Below are positions 12,866 to 27,100 of a stretch of DNA of 64,000 nucleotides, one piece after another. A program made the translations under genes and the position numbers. The stretch is taken from positions 10,128,175 to 10,192,174 of the forward strand of contig NC_058046.1 of the NCBI RefSeq assembly GCF_020085105.1, in the 5' to 3' direction. Under the pieces are notes generated by a model. That model did no database searches. It saw only the letters and a program-made list of their open reading frames with translations, and was not told the origin of the DNA. This stretch comes from Siniperca chuatsi. Its lineage: Eukaryota > Chordata > Actinopteri > Centrarchiformes > Sinipercidae. Every line of letters begins with the position of its first letter. The first letter of the stretch is position 1.

Positions 12866-13015
12866 CGTGAACATAACCTTAAACATGTACCAGAGTTAAC
12901 TGTAGTGCACCGCTAGTTGAAAATATTATCATTTTAATAGTACCATGCCCACCTCCTCCTCTCTTCCCGGCTACTGTTGCTAGGTGTCTTCTCACCGCGA
13001 CGGTTTCAAAATGCA
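12866..13015 (-). promoter_or_regulatory. Alternative candidate first exon/promoter upstream of ANKLE2
   Basis: The minus strand shows CACG followed by GTAAGAAT (donor at 12865), preceded by a CpG-containing, GGAGGAGGAGG-like stretch around 12950-13000. It could be an alternative ANKLE2 first exon. No open frame connects it to the coding exons, so the call rests only on the donor and base composition. Confidence 0.25.
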
Positions 13016-14860
13016 GACAACGAGGACCCGGTTCTCTCTAACACAGTGCCTGAACAAAATACTGGCTTAAACGTGGTGAAATAACAGAAATTGAGACATA
13101 TATAAAGTAGTTGTAGACAACATGCACTGAATGAGCACAAACTGTAATGACCGATGAATAGTGCAGTTTTATGATAAATACAATCACATCTCCCAACATA
13201 AATGTTAAAACAGGAATGACTCAATTCCAATCTTTGAAGAAACAAAAGCAGATACAGCAATGTTTATGCAGACAGCGCAGGTGCCCTAGCAAATGTTAAT
13301 ACATATTACCTAACGTTACAGTGAAAGGTAGTTTGGAAGATACAGTTCAATTTTTTTTCCAGAACAGAGTATATCAATATATTTGTTGTTATTTGCCTCA
13401 GTAAGCATTCTGAAAATATGTATTGTCCCTTTGGAAACTCATAAGCATACAATGGTTCAAAAACAGTTTTATAGTGTGTGAATGAGCACCAACCCAGCAG
13501 CTACAGCAAAATTGCTTGCAGAAAGCTAATTTACCATCCAATGACCCCTCTACACTGAAATTTTAGTGCAGCTTTGATTTACAGTTTGCATTTCATCTTC
13601 ATTGCACTATTAAACAATTATGATGACTTTACAACCATACAAAAAAGGAAGTGTATTTATATATTAACCTCTGGAAACAATTAACTTATCCCCTTACCCA
13701 TGAAACAGCCCTAAAACAAGTATAACATCCAATTCAGGGGTAATCATTTCTTATAAATACAGTATGTACCAAATGTAACAGAAAATGAACATATCTGATT
13801 GCACCTGCTGCTAGAAATAGTAATATTTCTGCTTCACCCTACAACTTTCTTTCTTAGTCAGTTAAGCTTTGATCATCTAGTGTGCAATGTCAGTTGATAT
13901 GACCCCCTTATTTTACAATAAACCATTCTTCAGTAAGGATTTGCATGTACAATATAACACATTACATCTTGCGTACACCCTAAGCAGAACTACGCTCATT
14001 TAAATCAACTTAGTCCTTTACAGCATATTAAAGATTGCTTAAGGCTTTTTTGCGTATGAATTACTGCAGTCCATGTTAGACAGAACACGTCCATACATAA
14101 CTGACGTTAACGTTTTTAGAGGTTAAGAACCCAAGGTGATATGGTTATAACAAATGTAAGAAACACTGCATTTTAACAAGAGGCGATAGAAAAAAAACTG
14201 ACCAGAACTGTGCATGACTTTTAACTTCATGAAAAGGAAGGAGGAGCTTAGAAACCATGTGGATGTGTAACCACGTCATTTAAATCATAGATGAGCAACT
14301 TCACTCGTACACAGGCACAAAGAAATGGATGAACAGTTCATAGCCAGACTGTGCAGACCTGTGGTTTGTTTCTGTCACCAAAAACACTTTTTGAAATAAT
14401 GTCAACCATCATTAAGCAGCATCAAAGCCACTGATTTCATATAACGAGGAGGACAATGACTAAATACCTTTTAGTGCTGACTCAGTAGGGGAAAATGGCC
14501 CAACAGATCAGTTAAACAACTAGACCATATTTGTAACTATGATATCAAAACTGAAGATAGGGGATCCTCTTAGAGAGGCTGTCAGATAAGTTGTAATTCC
14601 TTAACTCTAAATAAATAAATGTGACAATAGCATAACAAAAATATAAACAACTGTCAAATAAAGAGGAAAGAATAAAGCTATGGTATACATTAATACCATG
14701 TAATATCGGTATTACTCTGCGAAAGCACTTCTGTGCTGAAGGGAGAATGCCAAATGTTGGCAGCAATTGTTAAGAAAAGAGAAAGGGAATAAGGGGCTAA
14801 AAAGTGCCTTTGTGGATAAAACTCCACTCTCCCTCTGTTGGCCTGAGAAAAGTTCTTCTG
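13016..14860 (-). other. GOLGA3 3' UTR and intergenic spacer
   Basis: AT-rich sequence between the GOLGA3 stop and the ANKLE2 upstream region. Part of it must be the GOLGA3 3' UTR. I found no canonical minus-strand AATAAA here, so I cannot place its end. No gene seen. Confidence 0.4.
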
Positions 14861-17800
14861 TTATGATTGCTGCTGTTCTGCTTCATTGTTATTTTCGACC
14901 ACCATGTTGTTTAGCGACGTTGATGATTTGGAGATGTTGTTTTGAAGCCCCAGTTGAGCCAGTTCCTCCTCTGTGTTTGTCCATGAGCTCATTGACTCAT
15001 GTACTGTTACTGTGTGTTCCTCCATCTGCCTTTGGAGGCTGTCCATCTCCTCCCTGAGAAAAATAAAAAAAAAACATGACATGTATTCTGGCATTTGGAT
15101 AGCTGCTGCTCAGCATGACACAACAAAAAGCTTCATGTAAGTATGTCAATAATGTTAACCAAGTCATTTGGTTAGACCAAGAGGCTCACTTGAGCTGCCG
15201 TAGACAGTTGTGCAGGTTGTTGAGGGGCTCCTTGTTGACAGAAGTTGATGGTTTCAGCAACTCATCCAATAGGGAGGCAGGCACTGGGCAGTCTGGGATC
15301 TTAACTGGCGTCACTGGGTTGGATGGGTTCCCCTCACTCTTCAGCTCCATGCGCTGCTTCTCCAACAAAACCATCATGTCAGGGATGTATTTAGTCATTT
15401 ATTTTCAGCAGGCATTTCATATTTACATTATACTTGCTACATTGGCCTTTAAATCTTTCTTAAGAGAGGGTGGGGGCATTATAAGCATTACTCATAGAAA
15501 TGAATGGGTACACCCATAAAAAAACATAGCCAGTATTCACTGCTGTCCATGGGAAATGCAAAAAATATGGACAATTTTGTCAGATGATAGCTGATATTTT
15601 TTGCTGATGTTAAGTAGTCTAAGTATCTGAAAGCCTTAATCCCAAGACAATTAAAGAGCGACTTAACACTAGAGCCTGACCAGTATGAGTAAGCCAAGGT
15701 TATAGGCCAATACTGGCTCATTGGATATATTGGTGCAAATGATGGCAGATGAGCAAATGCAAATACCATTTAAATTAGTACGAATATGTAGTGGTTTCCC
15801 CAAAATTTAAAGGCAGTGTGGCTGGAAATCTTGTGAAAAAACACTAAAACTACCACAGGATTCAACAACTTTTCACAGAGATAAATAAGGTGCCTTACTT
15901 TCCTTAGACGGCTCTGTTTGAGGTCCTGTTTGAGTTGCTGGTTCTGCAGCAAGACCGTCTTCATGCTGTTCCTCAGCTCACCCACTTTGGCCTGCAGCAT
16001 AAACTTGTCCTTCCTGGTGCCGCTCATCTCCTCCTGCACCGACTCCAGCTCCACCTTGATGTTCTGAGACAGAGTAATCTTTGTTAGTTATTAACCATTT
16101 TGAAAAGGGGAAGGTGGCAGTAACAATATAAATAACTGTACAGTGCTCACTTCATCCTTCGTTTCCCTCTAGACACTAACTGTTTACTACGGTGTCCATA
16201 TTTAACAATCAAGTGAATACTTGCCTGCAGAGCTCTCTGTAGGTTGTCCAGCTCCCTGTGGTGACACTGCTCCATCATCTCCAGCTGCTGTTTCTGAGCC
16301 TCAATCTCCATCTGCCTCTGCTCCACCTCCCACTTCAGGTCCTCAACCTGAATGAGCAGTCAGTGTTAGACATCAGTATCACAGAGTCGTTCTCCAATAA
16401 CAACAAGTGATGGGTGAAACTAAGGCTGAAACAGATTTCAGAGAACTGTAACCCTAAAACGCTTTTACCCAGGGCAGTGATAAAAGAGTACATGGTCAAA
16501 ATGTTGTATTATAATTAATTCAGGCTATTCATTATATATATTTTTTTAAATCAATATAATCAAACAAATTGAATCGTGTCTATCATATCAGAGGTGGATG
16601 GATAAAGGTCATCATCATCTAAATATTTCAGTCGAACCCTCGTCTAGAATCCTCACCTCTTGGTTAGTGAGGGGCTGCTTGGACAGTTCCTCGTCCAGTT
16701 GTTTCTGGAGGATCTGGAGCTGTGAATGGGCCTCAGCCAGCTCCTCTTGGAACCTGGAAACCTCCTGAGCATGCTGCTCATCCTGAGCCCTGCAGTGTAT
16801 GACATATTCAATGATAAATCAGTGGTAAGATGTACAACTACTACAAATTTTGCAACACAGTATTAGATTAAAAAAGTAAGTTGTCAAAAGTCACTGTACT
16901 CTTTAAATCAGGCAAATGCACGTACTGTAGTTTGTTGGATTCACTCTGCAGAGCTTTGACCAGGTCCTCTTTGGACTGCAGGTCCTTCTTGATCTCTGAC
17001 AGCTCCAGCATGGCTGCCCTGTAGTGTCGTCTATTGTGGGCTGCTTCAGCCTTTGCTGCTGCCACCTGAAGGACACATCACATCATTACAATCTGAAAGA
17101 CCCCAAATGCTCCAGATCAAAGACTGGTGACAAAAAGACAAAAGCTACTGGACTTACTATCGATGCATGTAGCAATTCAGCTTTCTAACTTTTAGATTTT
17201 CAAAAGGCTTCTCATTGTGCCATGTGCCGAGCAAAATATCTCAAAATAAATATTAAAATATATTTGCAGACTCTTTGGAATCATTTGAAAGGCAAAATGA
17301 AAATTATTTATAAAAAAGGAGAATATACTGCATCCTGATGTACAGCTTAGAGCTCCTACCTGTTCTTTCAGGTCGTTCACTTTGGTTTTCTCTTTTTCCA
17401 AGGCAAGCTGTAGAGTTTGTACCACCTGCTTCATTTGCTGGTCCTCCTCCTCTTTACGCTTCAGAACTGCTTGAACCTGAAAAAGGATGAATGGGAAAAC
17501 AATGTTTTGTTAAAAAAAAATAAAAAAAATTAAAAGTGCATAATTTCTCAACCAAATGTTTCTATTTTGGCATACAGGTAACAACACTTTACAACACAGG
17601 GGTAATCAAAAAATATAACATTATAACATGCAAACTAATTTTTCACCTGTAAGTTGAGCTGGACAAGATCTGCCTCTCTCTTAGCTAAGGCAGATTCCAA
17701 TATGTTGGAATGCTCCCGCAGTGTATTGTGGGACTGTGCCAATCCAGCCAATTTCCCCTTTTCATGTTCCAGCTCAAGTGCTAGCTTCTTGTTGGCATCT

Positions 17801-20800
17801 TCTAACTTTCGAATCCGCTTCTTGAAGCATCGTGACTCTTGAAGCTGTGAAATCAATTCATGTCATTAATACAAAATAACATGAATAATACATGAGCTGA
17901 GTGATTTCAGAAACATACTGCTCATATAGGGTTGTGATCAGTATCGTAAAATGAAAAAAATACAGGAAAAAAATAATTTCTCATTAGAGAAGTTCTGTTG
18001 AAAAACCTGAATATATTAACACAAGTTGACACAAAATGATCATTGTTCACCTCATCCTCAAGCTCCATGACCTTCTCCTGGTACTCCTCCAGCTCTGTGG
18101 AGGTGAGGGTGATCACTTCATGCAGCTCCTTCTCTAGCATAGTCTTGCTGTTGGTGACAGCCTGCAGCTCAGCCTGCAAAGCCTTAATCTTCTCCTGGAT
18201 GACAAATAAAACCACACTGTATTTCAATACGTTTCAGTTAATCAGTTCTACTTCAGTAATAATCCAGGATTATTCACAATGAAATGTGATAAAGAAATAT
18301 GGGGGCAGACTGAAGTTAATCAATGTTTTTAAAATGGTGTACTTGTTTCTGTGGACAAAAGCAATAAAAGACATAGCTTTTTAACTCTAACGGTATTTCT
18401 CATTCAGACTATGGGGAAGCACTTACAGTACAATAAGCTAACTGCATTCAAGTACTCCATTTTAATTAAGAATGCTACCTATGACTTATTCTTCAGTTTT
18501 ACTTGACAGTGGCAAGATAAACATCTCTTGAATTTATTCAGTGCCAGAAAAACAGGTATTATAAACCTTGTATCCCTTCTACCTTCAGCCTCCTGATGTT
18601 GTAGAGTTCATAAAGATAGTCACACACATACTGTACCCTATTTTCAATTGCTAAGAACTGTAACTGGATGAGAGCCCACACACTGTATAAGGCATTGCTG
18701 AGACTTTTCTCACAATAATGCTTTTCCTTATGCTAACTACCTGAAACTCCGACAGTACCTGTAAGGCCTGGCTGTTTCCTCCATCCGACACCTGGGCCTT
18801 GAGTTTGACCAACTCTGCCTCAGCTGTCTCTTTGTCAGTCAGTGTCTCTTGGAGCCTCCTGCTTAGGATGCCCACAGCGTTCTCATAGGCCTTGTGTTTG
18901 GCCTTCATCTCCTTCTGAGCACTGGTCAAATCTGTCCCCAGCCGCTTCACGCGCACCTTCTGCTCTGTGATTGCCCTATTTGATGCATATAAGAAATTAA
19001 GTAAAAAATGTCCATGAAGAAATCAGGCTGTTTTGACAACAGACCATACATACTTATGAACACAACATGCAGGTGTGCACATTAAATTTACAGATGAAGA
19101 TAACACACAGTGTGTAATGATGTGGATGGATGTACTTTTCAAACCACACGGACTGACTCATTTATCTATGTGGAGATCAGGAATTGTATAAGCAATGCCC
19201 TCTATTTGTATTTATAAATAGCACTTGACAACAGAGATATGCATCATGGTCCAAGTCATTAATGTGGGAATCAAGCTCCCCAAATCTCTATGCAGCACAT
19301 GACTCACTTTTTGGCTTCTCCCTCCATTTGCTCCACCTGTTTTCTCAGCCCTTCGTTCTCTTCAGTCACTGCTGCTAGCTGGCTCTGGTCAAACTGTAGA
19401 GACTGAAGTGGGAGAAATATTGAATACTTCATATTACAACAGGATTCACACAAAAATTGCTGCCAACAGCATCCAAAAAGTCAACATTTACTTTACTTTT
19501 ATTATTAAAGTACTTTGTGAAGTAAATATGATAAGAAATTTGAAAAAAATGTTAATATTTATAATTACCTGGACCTGGGTTTCTAGCTGATCCCTTTCTG
19601 TCTGAATGGCTTGCAGATGGGCCTCCATGTTGCTCATCTGCTCCTGGACTCTCACCACCTCCTTCTGCAGCCGGGCCTGCTCCAGCTCTGCCTTCTGCTT
19701 CTCCCCCTGAACGCCCAGCAGCTCCTGCTTCAGGTCCTCCACCTCGGCCAACAGACGCTTTTTGGTGGACTTGAGCTCACTGATCAACTGGTCTTTGGAG
19801 CCAGCGTCCCGACGGTAGGCTTCAACCATCACCTGTAAAGTTTTAAGGTGTATAAGTAGTCTTGCTCATATTTGTCTTGACTGAGACAGTAGGCAAAAGA
19901 TTGTTCATGACATTCTGGAGATACAGTGAAGGAGGGCTGCAACAAGAGTTGAATCCCACACTGCACCATCTCTAGATTTGAGTGAGATACATTTCATTCG
20001 CTTATGGGAAACTGAAAAAAGAAGGTCTATACATACAGAGTTGTACACATTTTATTATAGGCACAGCTGTACAAGTGAGCCATGTGCAGCTGTATTATGT
20101 AGGAACAAAGAAACATAACATGATAAAAAAAATTAAAGAACATGCATTTGAGCACAAATTGAGCAGATTAAATTTTCTAACTGTTCTACGAACCAAAAAT
20201 TGACATAGCATCTTCAAATAGAACAGTAAATACCTCATCTTACTCGTTTCCCAGTTACTTTAGATGCAGTGAAGAGACATATTAGTTTGTTGATAATGCA
20301 GCCAAATGTTTCTCCTTTTCCAACAGAGGTAAACTAGTTTGCTTTTCATAGACTGCTGAAAGCAGCCCCAATACAATTTGATGGCCCAAGATGAGTCTGA
20401 AGGGTGTACAAAAACTCAAGTCTTGAAATAAATTGAATACAATTCACATTTCTGTCAATCTGTCAAGAAACTCCACCCTCTTTATGACAGCCTGTCAATG
20501 CAAAATGAGCCGCATCCACCACTGCTCAATCCACTGAGGCGTGTCAACCAGAACTCTTCTGAGATGACAGCCATCTAGATCTACAATACATCCTCCCACG
20601 ACAGCTTCAGCCTAAGCCAGCTGGGAGATTCCTGAGAAGTGATTTATAAATGTACATAAAGTCTACACTGTCTACACTTCTCCCTGGCTTCTACTAACCT
20701 TACCCAGTAAGAGAGAGCTGTACATGATCTCACGTAAGAGCAAGGAAGATGGCTTACCTTTTGTTGTTGGAACTGCTCCTTCAGTTTCTGAGCTTGTTTC

Positions 20801-23800
20801 TTCAGGGAACTATTTTCCTGCTGAAGAGTTTGAATCTGTAACAAAGCAAATGCCATTCATTATTCACTACATGGTGGTGGAGTGATAACCCCAAAAAGAA
20901 AAGAAAAAAAAAGATGCAAAATGCCACTTGAATTCTGTTTAATTCTTGAATTTCTGTACAAATGGGTCACTGCAGAAATGGAAAACACACACCTTCATCA
21001 AAGGGGTACAAAAACAGGGCTTCTGAGTCACTAGCAGCTCCACAATTCCTACAATGCTTCATAGCCAAAAGAATTGCTGCTCGCCATGGCTGAGAAAGTA
21101 ATTTAACCGTAACATATCCAACTCAAAGTGTCACTAGAGAAGTAGATGGGAATATAATGATGCCCAAAAGGGAATATCAATATTTGTTGTTTAATGGTTT
21201 TAATCACGCTTGCAATTATTTTTCCATGCCATTATCTTTTGTTTCATTGCTGTTTTAATTTTTTCATCTCCCACCTGTCTCATACCTGATTGGCTTTGAC
21301 CTGGACTTCCTGTCTCAGCTGATCCAAGACATCTGAAGCTACCAGAACATCCTCTCCAAGCCGTTCAGCACTCTCATCAAGTTGGCTCTTGTCGGCCCGG
21401 GCTGCCTGTAGCGCTACCTCCAGGACAATCTTCTCATTCTGGAGGTACTGGATGTTGTCGTCCTTGGCGCTGCTCTCTGTCTGCAGCTCGGCCAGCTGGG
21501 CCTCCAGCTCCAGGTAGCGGGCCTCTAGCTGGTTGATGGACTGCTCTTTGGTGTGCAGGTTCTCCTGAGTGGTGGTCAGCTGGTGCATCAGCTCCAGATG
21601 CTCTTTCTGGAGTGACTGCAGCTGCACATCCTTCTGAGAAAGGGTCAACTTCATCTAAGAGGGACAGAGCGCGAAAGGCAGTTTAAAGCAGAATACAATA
21701 AGAATTGTACTGCCCATACAAGGTAGAAAACAAATTACTGTTACATTTGGTAGGACTACCTGCTCTAGTTCCCTTTCCAGGGTGCTGGCTGTGTTGGCCA
21801 GTTTCATTAAGCGTTCTCGCTCATCCTCAAACTCCTCCAGTTTGTGCTGCAGATCATCTTCTACCATGGTCTTTGCATCCTGGATCTGCTTGTAGGCAGC
21901 TTCCTGGGTCAGCATGTCGGTCTAAGTCACAGACAGTAAAAGATTTAACACAATATGCCAGATTGATTTAAAAAAATATTATCCAACAGTTGAAAGAACT
22001 GATACCTAATAATACAAAATTTTAGTCCTGGTAATTTAGAAACACCTGCTTTTATCTAAGGTCCTGGACTAAATAATAACCTTCAGGTATGGGTTGTTTT
22101 CTAGGTGGATATATAGACTTAACAAATCTGATGAAGGCATATTCAGAAAGGGATGTTGGAAAGTATACCTCAATGCTCTGCAGCTGAACAGCAATACGCT
22201 CTTTCTCTTTGATGGAGCGATGTTGGGTCTCAGTGAGTTGGTGGGACAGAGTCACATTCTCCAGCTTCAGATGTTCCACAACACCAATCTGAGTCATCTG
22301 TCCAGCCTGGGAAAGAAAAAAAAAAAAAGAACAACAGAAGTGTCGTGTCAACTCTTGTCTGACAAATGTCAAACCTTGAGGAAAAACCAACCACATTAGC
22401 ATCAACCTTACCTGCATGTTGGCCATTTCGCTTTGCAGTCTTACTCTTGCCTCCTGGGCCATTGCTAGCTGCTGCTGGTACCACTGTCTGACCTGCTGGA
22501 GTGAGTCAATTTCAGCCTGGGAGGTCTTCATTCGGCTCTGCAGGGTGCTGCGTTCCAGTTGGACCTGGTGAAGCTGGCTCTGAAGACCACCCATCTGCTG
22601 ACGCAACTCCTGAACTGCAAAAGCATGAGAGCAAAACATCTCATTTGATCATGAGTGGATATGCAAACAAGTAGTCAGGGTGTTCTCCAACACCATATTG
22701 GGTGGTTCATTAACTTAAAGCACAATTAGAGATGTTGACTGTTTATTAGCTCAGCTAAGCTTTCTTGTCTCCATCACTCACCTGTATTGTCTCTCAAGGC
22801 TACAGTGTTTTGCATCTCCTCCACCTTCCCCATGAGCCTGTTGTATTGGTCTTCAGCCACCTTCAAGTCATTGCTTAGAGAAGCCAGACCAGCATTCTTG
22901 CTCTCCAGACTGCCCTGGAGCTCCACCATGGCCTTCTCTAGCTGGCTGCAGTTCTGACGCAGTGTGCCAACCTCCGTGTTGAGGGCGCTCTGCTTCTCCT
23001 GGCTGAACTGAGCCTCTTCCTTCTTGGCCTGCAGCTGAGCGTTCACCGTAGCGAGCTGGGCCTGAAGCTCTGTCTTCTCCTTGAGAGCCTGGAGGACAGG
23101 ACAGTGTGGTCAGCACTTGTGCCCAATTATTCTTGGTGTTTCCAACATAGTGTCATCTGGGTGGCCTGCCCAGGTAAGTTAACGACCATTAAGCTAAATG
23201 TAATCTTTTTGGATGCTGTGAAACATGACCTGGCATTTATTAACAGTATCAGTACTGACATTTACAGCCAGAGTTGAACATGGTACACAACATATTAAAG
23301 TGTAAACTGATTTGTAATTAACCATATTTATGCACACCTAGCTCTGTTAGCATACTAAAGTAAGAGACTTCAGTGAATGAAAAAACAGATACTAGATACA
23401 AACAATACACTGGCTCTAAAACAGTAAGCCTTCACTTATTCATCAGATGAACAAAAACACATTTGCGAATATAGAATAGTAGTATTTCTAGTTAGTTCAT
23501 GTGTTTGTGTACATGTCCTTGGGTTAATTTACCAAGAAACAGGATTTGAAGTTGAAAATCTTTGCGCCATTATCCTGGCATTTACACAGAAGACTATTTG
23601 GATGTTAAAAGCATGACGTACAAGCTTAATAATGGCTAATAAAAGTAGCACAATTCACCAGCAACCACCAGATATATACTGTATATTAAATCATGTAAAA
23701 GGACAGATACACACCATTATAATTAATGATTACAATTAAAGACTTGTATCATTTTTATGAGTCATAAGAAGGTCTAATGTAGAACAGGTGTACAAAATAA

Positions 23801-24133
23801 CGGGAACATCTATCAATATAATACAATCAAATGGTCAAGAGAAGCCTTTACAACTAATATTTTATGATACTGTGAAAGACGTGTTGATTCAACTCTATGC
23901 TCATTTTTAAGGGTGTAGTGTGTATTGGTACTGTATTGGATGATTTTCACGGTTTCCATGTTATTTTGTCCACTCCTGTACAGAATGTGTATGGATGGGT
24001 GATTTGTGCAATATGTTATTTTACCTGATTGGCCTCAGATGACAAAGATTCCAGTTGACCCTCAAGTCTCATTTTCTCTTTCAACACCTGCAACATTTCA
24101 TCTTGGCCCATCACTGAACTCTCCAAAGAAACA
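14861..24133 (-). CDS. GOLGA3: GOLGA3 coiled-coil exons
   Basis: Nineteen mostly phase-0 exons encode an almost unbroken coiled coil. Landmarks in order: GQDEMLQVLKEKMRLEGQLE, VRQWYQQQLAMAQEARVRLQ, TQIGVVEHLKLENVTLSHQL, VMVEAYRRDAGSKDQLISEL, KEMKAKHKAYENAVGILSRR, KKLALELEHEKGKLAGLAQS and DKFMLQAKVGELRNSMKTVL. The C-terminus is PDCPVPASLLDELLKPSTSV, then QRQMEEHTVTVHESMSSWT, ending in a short acidic/Gln tail. Neighbouring exons often have lengths divisible by three, so skipping would keep the frame. Confidence 0.93.
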
Positions 24134-27100
24134 CTGAAACAAATGTAAACAACATTAGTGCTCAAATGATTAGCCAATTAGTTGATTGACAGAAAATTCT
24201 AAAAATTTACATAATTTATTTACAGTTCCAAGTTCCAGCTCCTTCAGTATGAGGAATTGCAGTTCTCACCAAGCACTATTTCAATATAATATTGGCTTAA
24301 TTTGGCAGTAAACACAACATTAATGCCTAGATTTGTCAATTGTAGTTGTTATTTTATTCCTTTCCTATATGATGTTGACAAATACCTGCTGGAGAAACTG
24401 TCCCTGCGGCTGCGAGGCTCCGCTGTCCCTTCTCTCTCCTGCTCCAACTCCAGCAGGTGCTGCTCTTCACTGGCTGCCTGCAGCACCTCCTGCAGGGAGG
24501 GGAACTGACCCATGGCCTCTGGGGCAATCTCCCTCCCCTCCACTGTGTAGGGCCCCTCCTGCCTCTCCACTGCTGCGGAGAGCATACCGTATGTCCCCCT
24601 GGTAGACACACTGCTGTAAGACGAGCTGTCGCTGTCGTTGCCGTCGTTCCCTGGCCTTGTTCCTGATTCACTGCCATCAATTTCTGAGACATTGTCCCCG
24701 ACTTGTAGCGAAGCACTAGGCAGTGCCTCTGACTCACAGGTGCTGCCCTCCGACATCACACTGACTTCAGACAAAGTGGACACTGAGCTAATGGTGGACT
24801 GCAGGGAGCTCATGGTGTTGTCTGCTGCTCTTATCCCACCTCCTCCCCCACCATCATTCTCAGGAGACTTGTAGTCAGCCAAGGAGTGGATTTTGTTTGG
24901 GCGGGGTGATCTGGACTTTCTCTCCTTGGAAGGGGGAATTCCCAAGCTACCTAGTTTGGGACCACGGGGGACACTGGTCCTCAGGAAGGAATACTCCTTG
25001 GTCATGGCAAGAGTGTTGGCCCTGGGCAGAGCCTCAGGATGCAGCATGAGCTCTGGATCCAGGGTGCTGAATGGCCTGTTCTTGGGTGTGGTGCGGTGAG
25101 ACTAGAACCAGATTGAAAGAAATTAACCATTGTACTGCCATCCTGACATAATCTGTCACAAGGTTGCTCAACTTGAAACACACAGTGTAATGTATTAAAT
25201 TAGCAATAACGTTGACAGAAACTCTAAAGAACAAATACACAAATATAGGGCACTCTGGAGCCAAACCTGCACCAATGCTGAACATTTCTCCTAATTGAAA
25301 AGCTGTGCCCTCTATACCTGTTAAACTGTTTATCTTCCAGTTTACATTTTCCAAGAAAATAGCATGTTTAGCAGCCAACGTCAGCTGAGTGTAAGTCTTT
25401 CCACAAGCACAAAGCATCAAAATAGATAGTTGTCTCATGGAGAAATGGCACGTTCAAATAATGCTGAAGCTGTTTGAGGAAACATGAGGACCACTGAGGC
25501 CAAAAGAGTTAAAAAGAATTATTGCTGTCCATAACTTGACAGCTTTTCCATTCACTCACCCTCACCTTATGTCTCTGTACTCTGTACTGCTTGAGTTGCT
25601 CCTCCAGACGCCGGCGAGCCTCCAGGCGAATCTTCTCCTCATTCTCCATCTCAAATGATGGCTTCTGGTTGGCTAAAGGAAAAGTATGTTAGGCCAAAAA
25701 GCGAAGCGTGAACAACACCACACTTTATTTACACAAGACCTGGTTTTATATAGACTGTAAAAGTTGAATCCTAGCAATGAGATGTTTGTTGCATCACTGA
25801 TTCAATGTAAATGCTTGTATTATGTTGGTTGCATATGGACAAGAATAAAGCTGCCTGAAATCCTGTTCTCAAACAGCAACAGTAAACAAAATATTCAAAT
25901 TGGAGTTTCTTATGTTAATTGCTGGGCAGGAAACATTTTTTGGGTACTAGCCGCAGTGACCAGTAAGTCACAAAATGCACTGCAACATTCTCCATTTATC
26001 TGACAGCTACGGCAGATTTTTAGAGCAGGCGGCAGTATGGGTGTTACAGTAAATGTTACACCCATATATTTAAAGGGTGCCCCACGCTATATCACTGTCT
26101 CCATTTGCTTGGTCAGTTTATGCACATATAAAAATTTTTTTACTTAGTGAAATGAAGACTTCTCTAAATGCATCAAACAGATGTACATTGGATCAGTCAT
26201 GTTTAAGTGCCATCAAAAGATATTCTTGTGTGGGAGTTATAATGTGAAGCTAAACAAAATCATCACAGTTTGTGCCAAGCCTGAGAATATTACATTTCAT
26301 AATTGTGAACAAGGCAACTGTGCCTGAGTATAAAATACTGCCAAAAAGATAACATACTAGAGGGATTAGTTCCAAAACGCAGCCATTAGTCCAAACAGCG
26401 TTCCAAATGAAGCACCCACACCAAATTCTAATCAAGCAATCAAATGCCAATATGAGTTGCAGAAAGGGGGTAGACTCAAACTAAAGGTAATTTCCCACTG
26501 AATCCTTCTGTTCAGATTATACACAGACAAGGGAGTTAAAAAAGGATGTGTACGTGAGCCAAAAATGCAAAACACCCAACAGCAAAATGAGGTTAAAATA
26601 CAGGGGGGGTATAGAGGGGGCATTCACTCCACATACGTTTATGCTTACACAATTCAGTCTCCTGCATAGGCATACTGAGTCTGAGTGACTGTAATGAGTC
26701 ACCCTTGTGAACCGTGACCACAGCACTAGCCCCCTCAGACTTCTCTAGCATCATGGGTGGATAAGCAGCCACACCTGGGGAGGGCTCTTGGGTCTGGGAG
26801 TTGACAGGGGAACTGGTGCTCTGGGGAGGGGCTGTCGGAGGCAGGGACCCATTTATATGGGTGTCCCCTGCAGCACCGAAGCCCTCTGCCAGTCCATCTC
26901 CATTTGGCATCACATCTGAACTGACAGGACCTGAAAGGGAAAAGGGGGAAGAGAAGCCCTGAGGAATGTGACAATTAGTCATGATAAGTTCTTGTGAACT
27001 ACACTGCAAAGTGAAAGTCATTCCACTTGGTAAGCTGGCTGGGTAACTTTGTCAAGCTACAATAGCCTAAGTGTAGCTCATCTTGCAAGGCAAATGTATT

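Noticed and set aside
24302..25099. Several plus-strand frames over the GOLGA3 head exon
   Set aside because: They are antisense shadows of the 716-nt GOLGA3 exon, which is supported by homology and phase.
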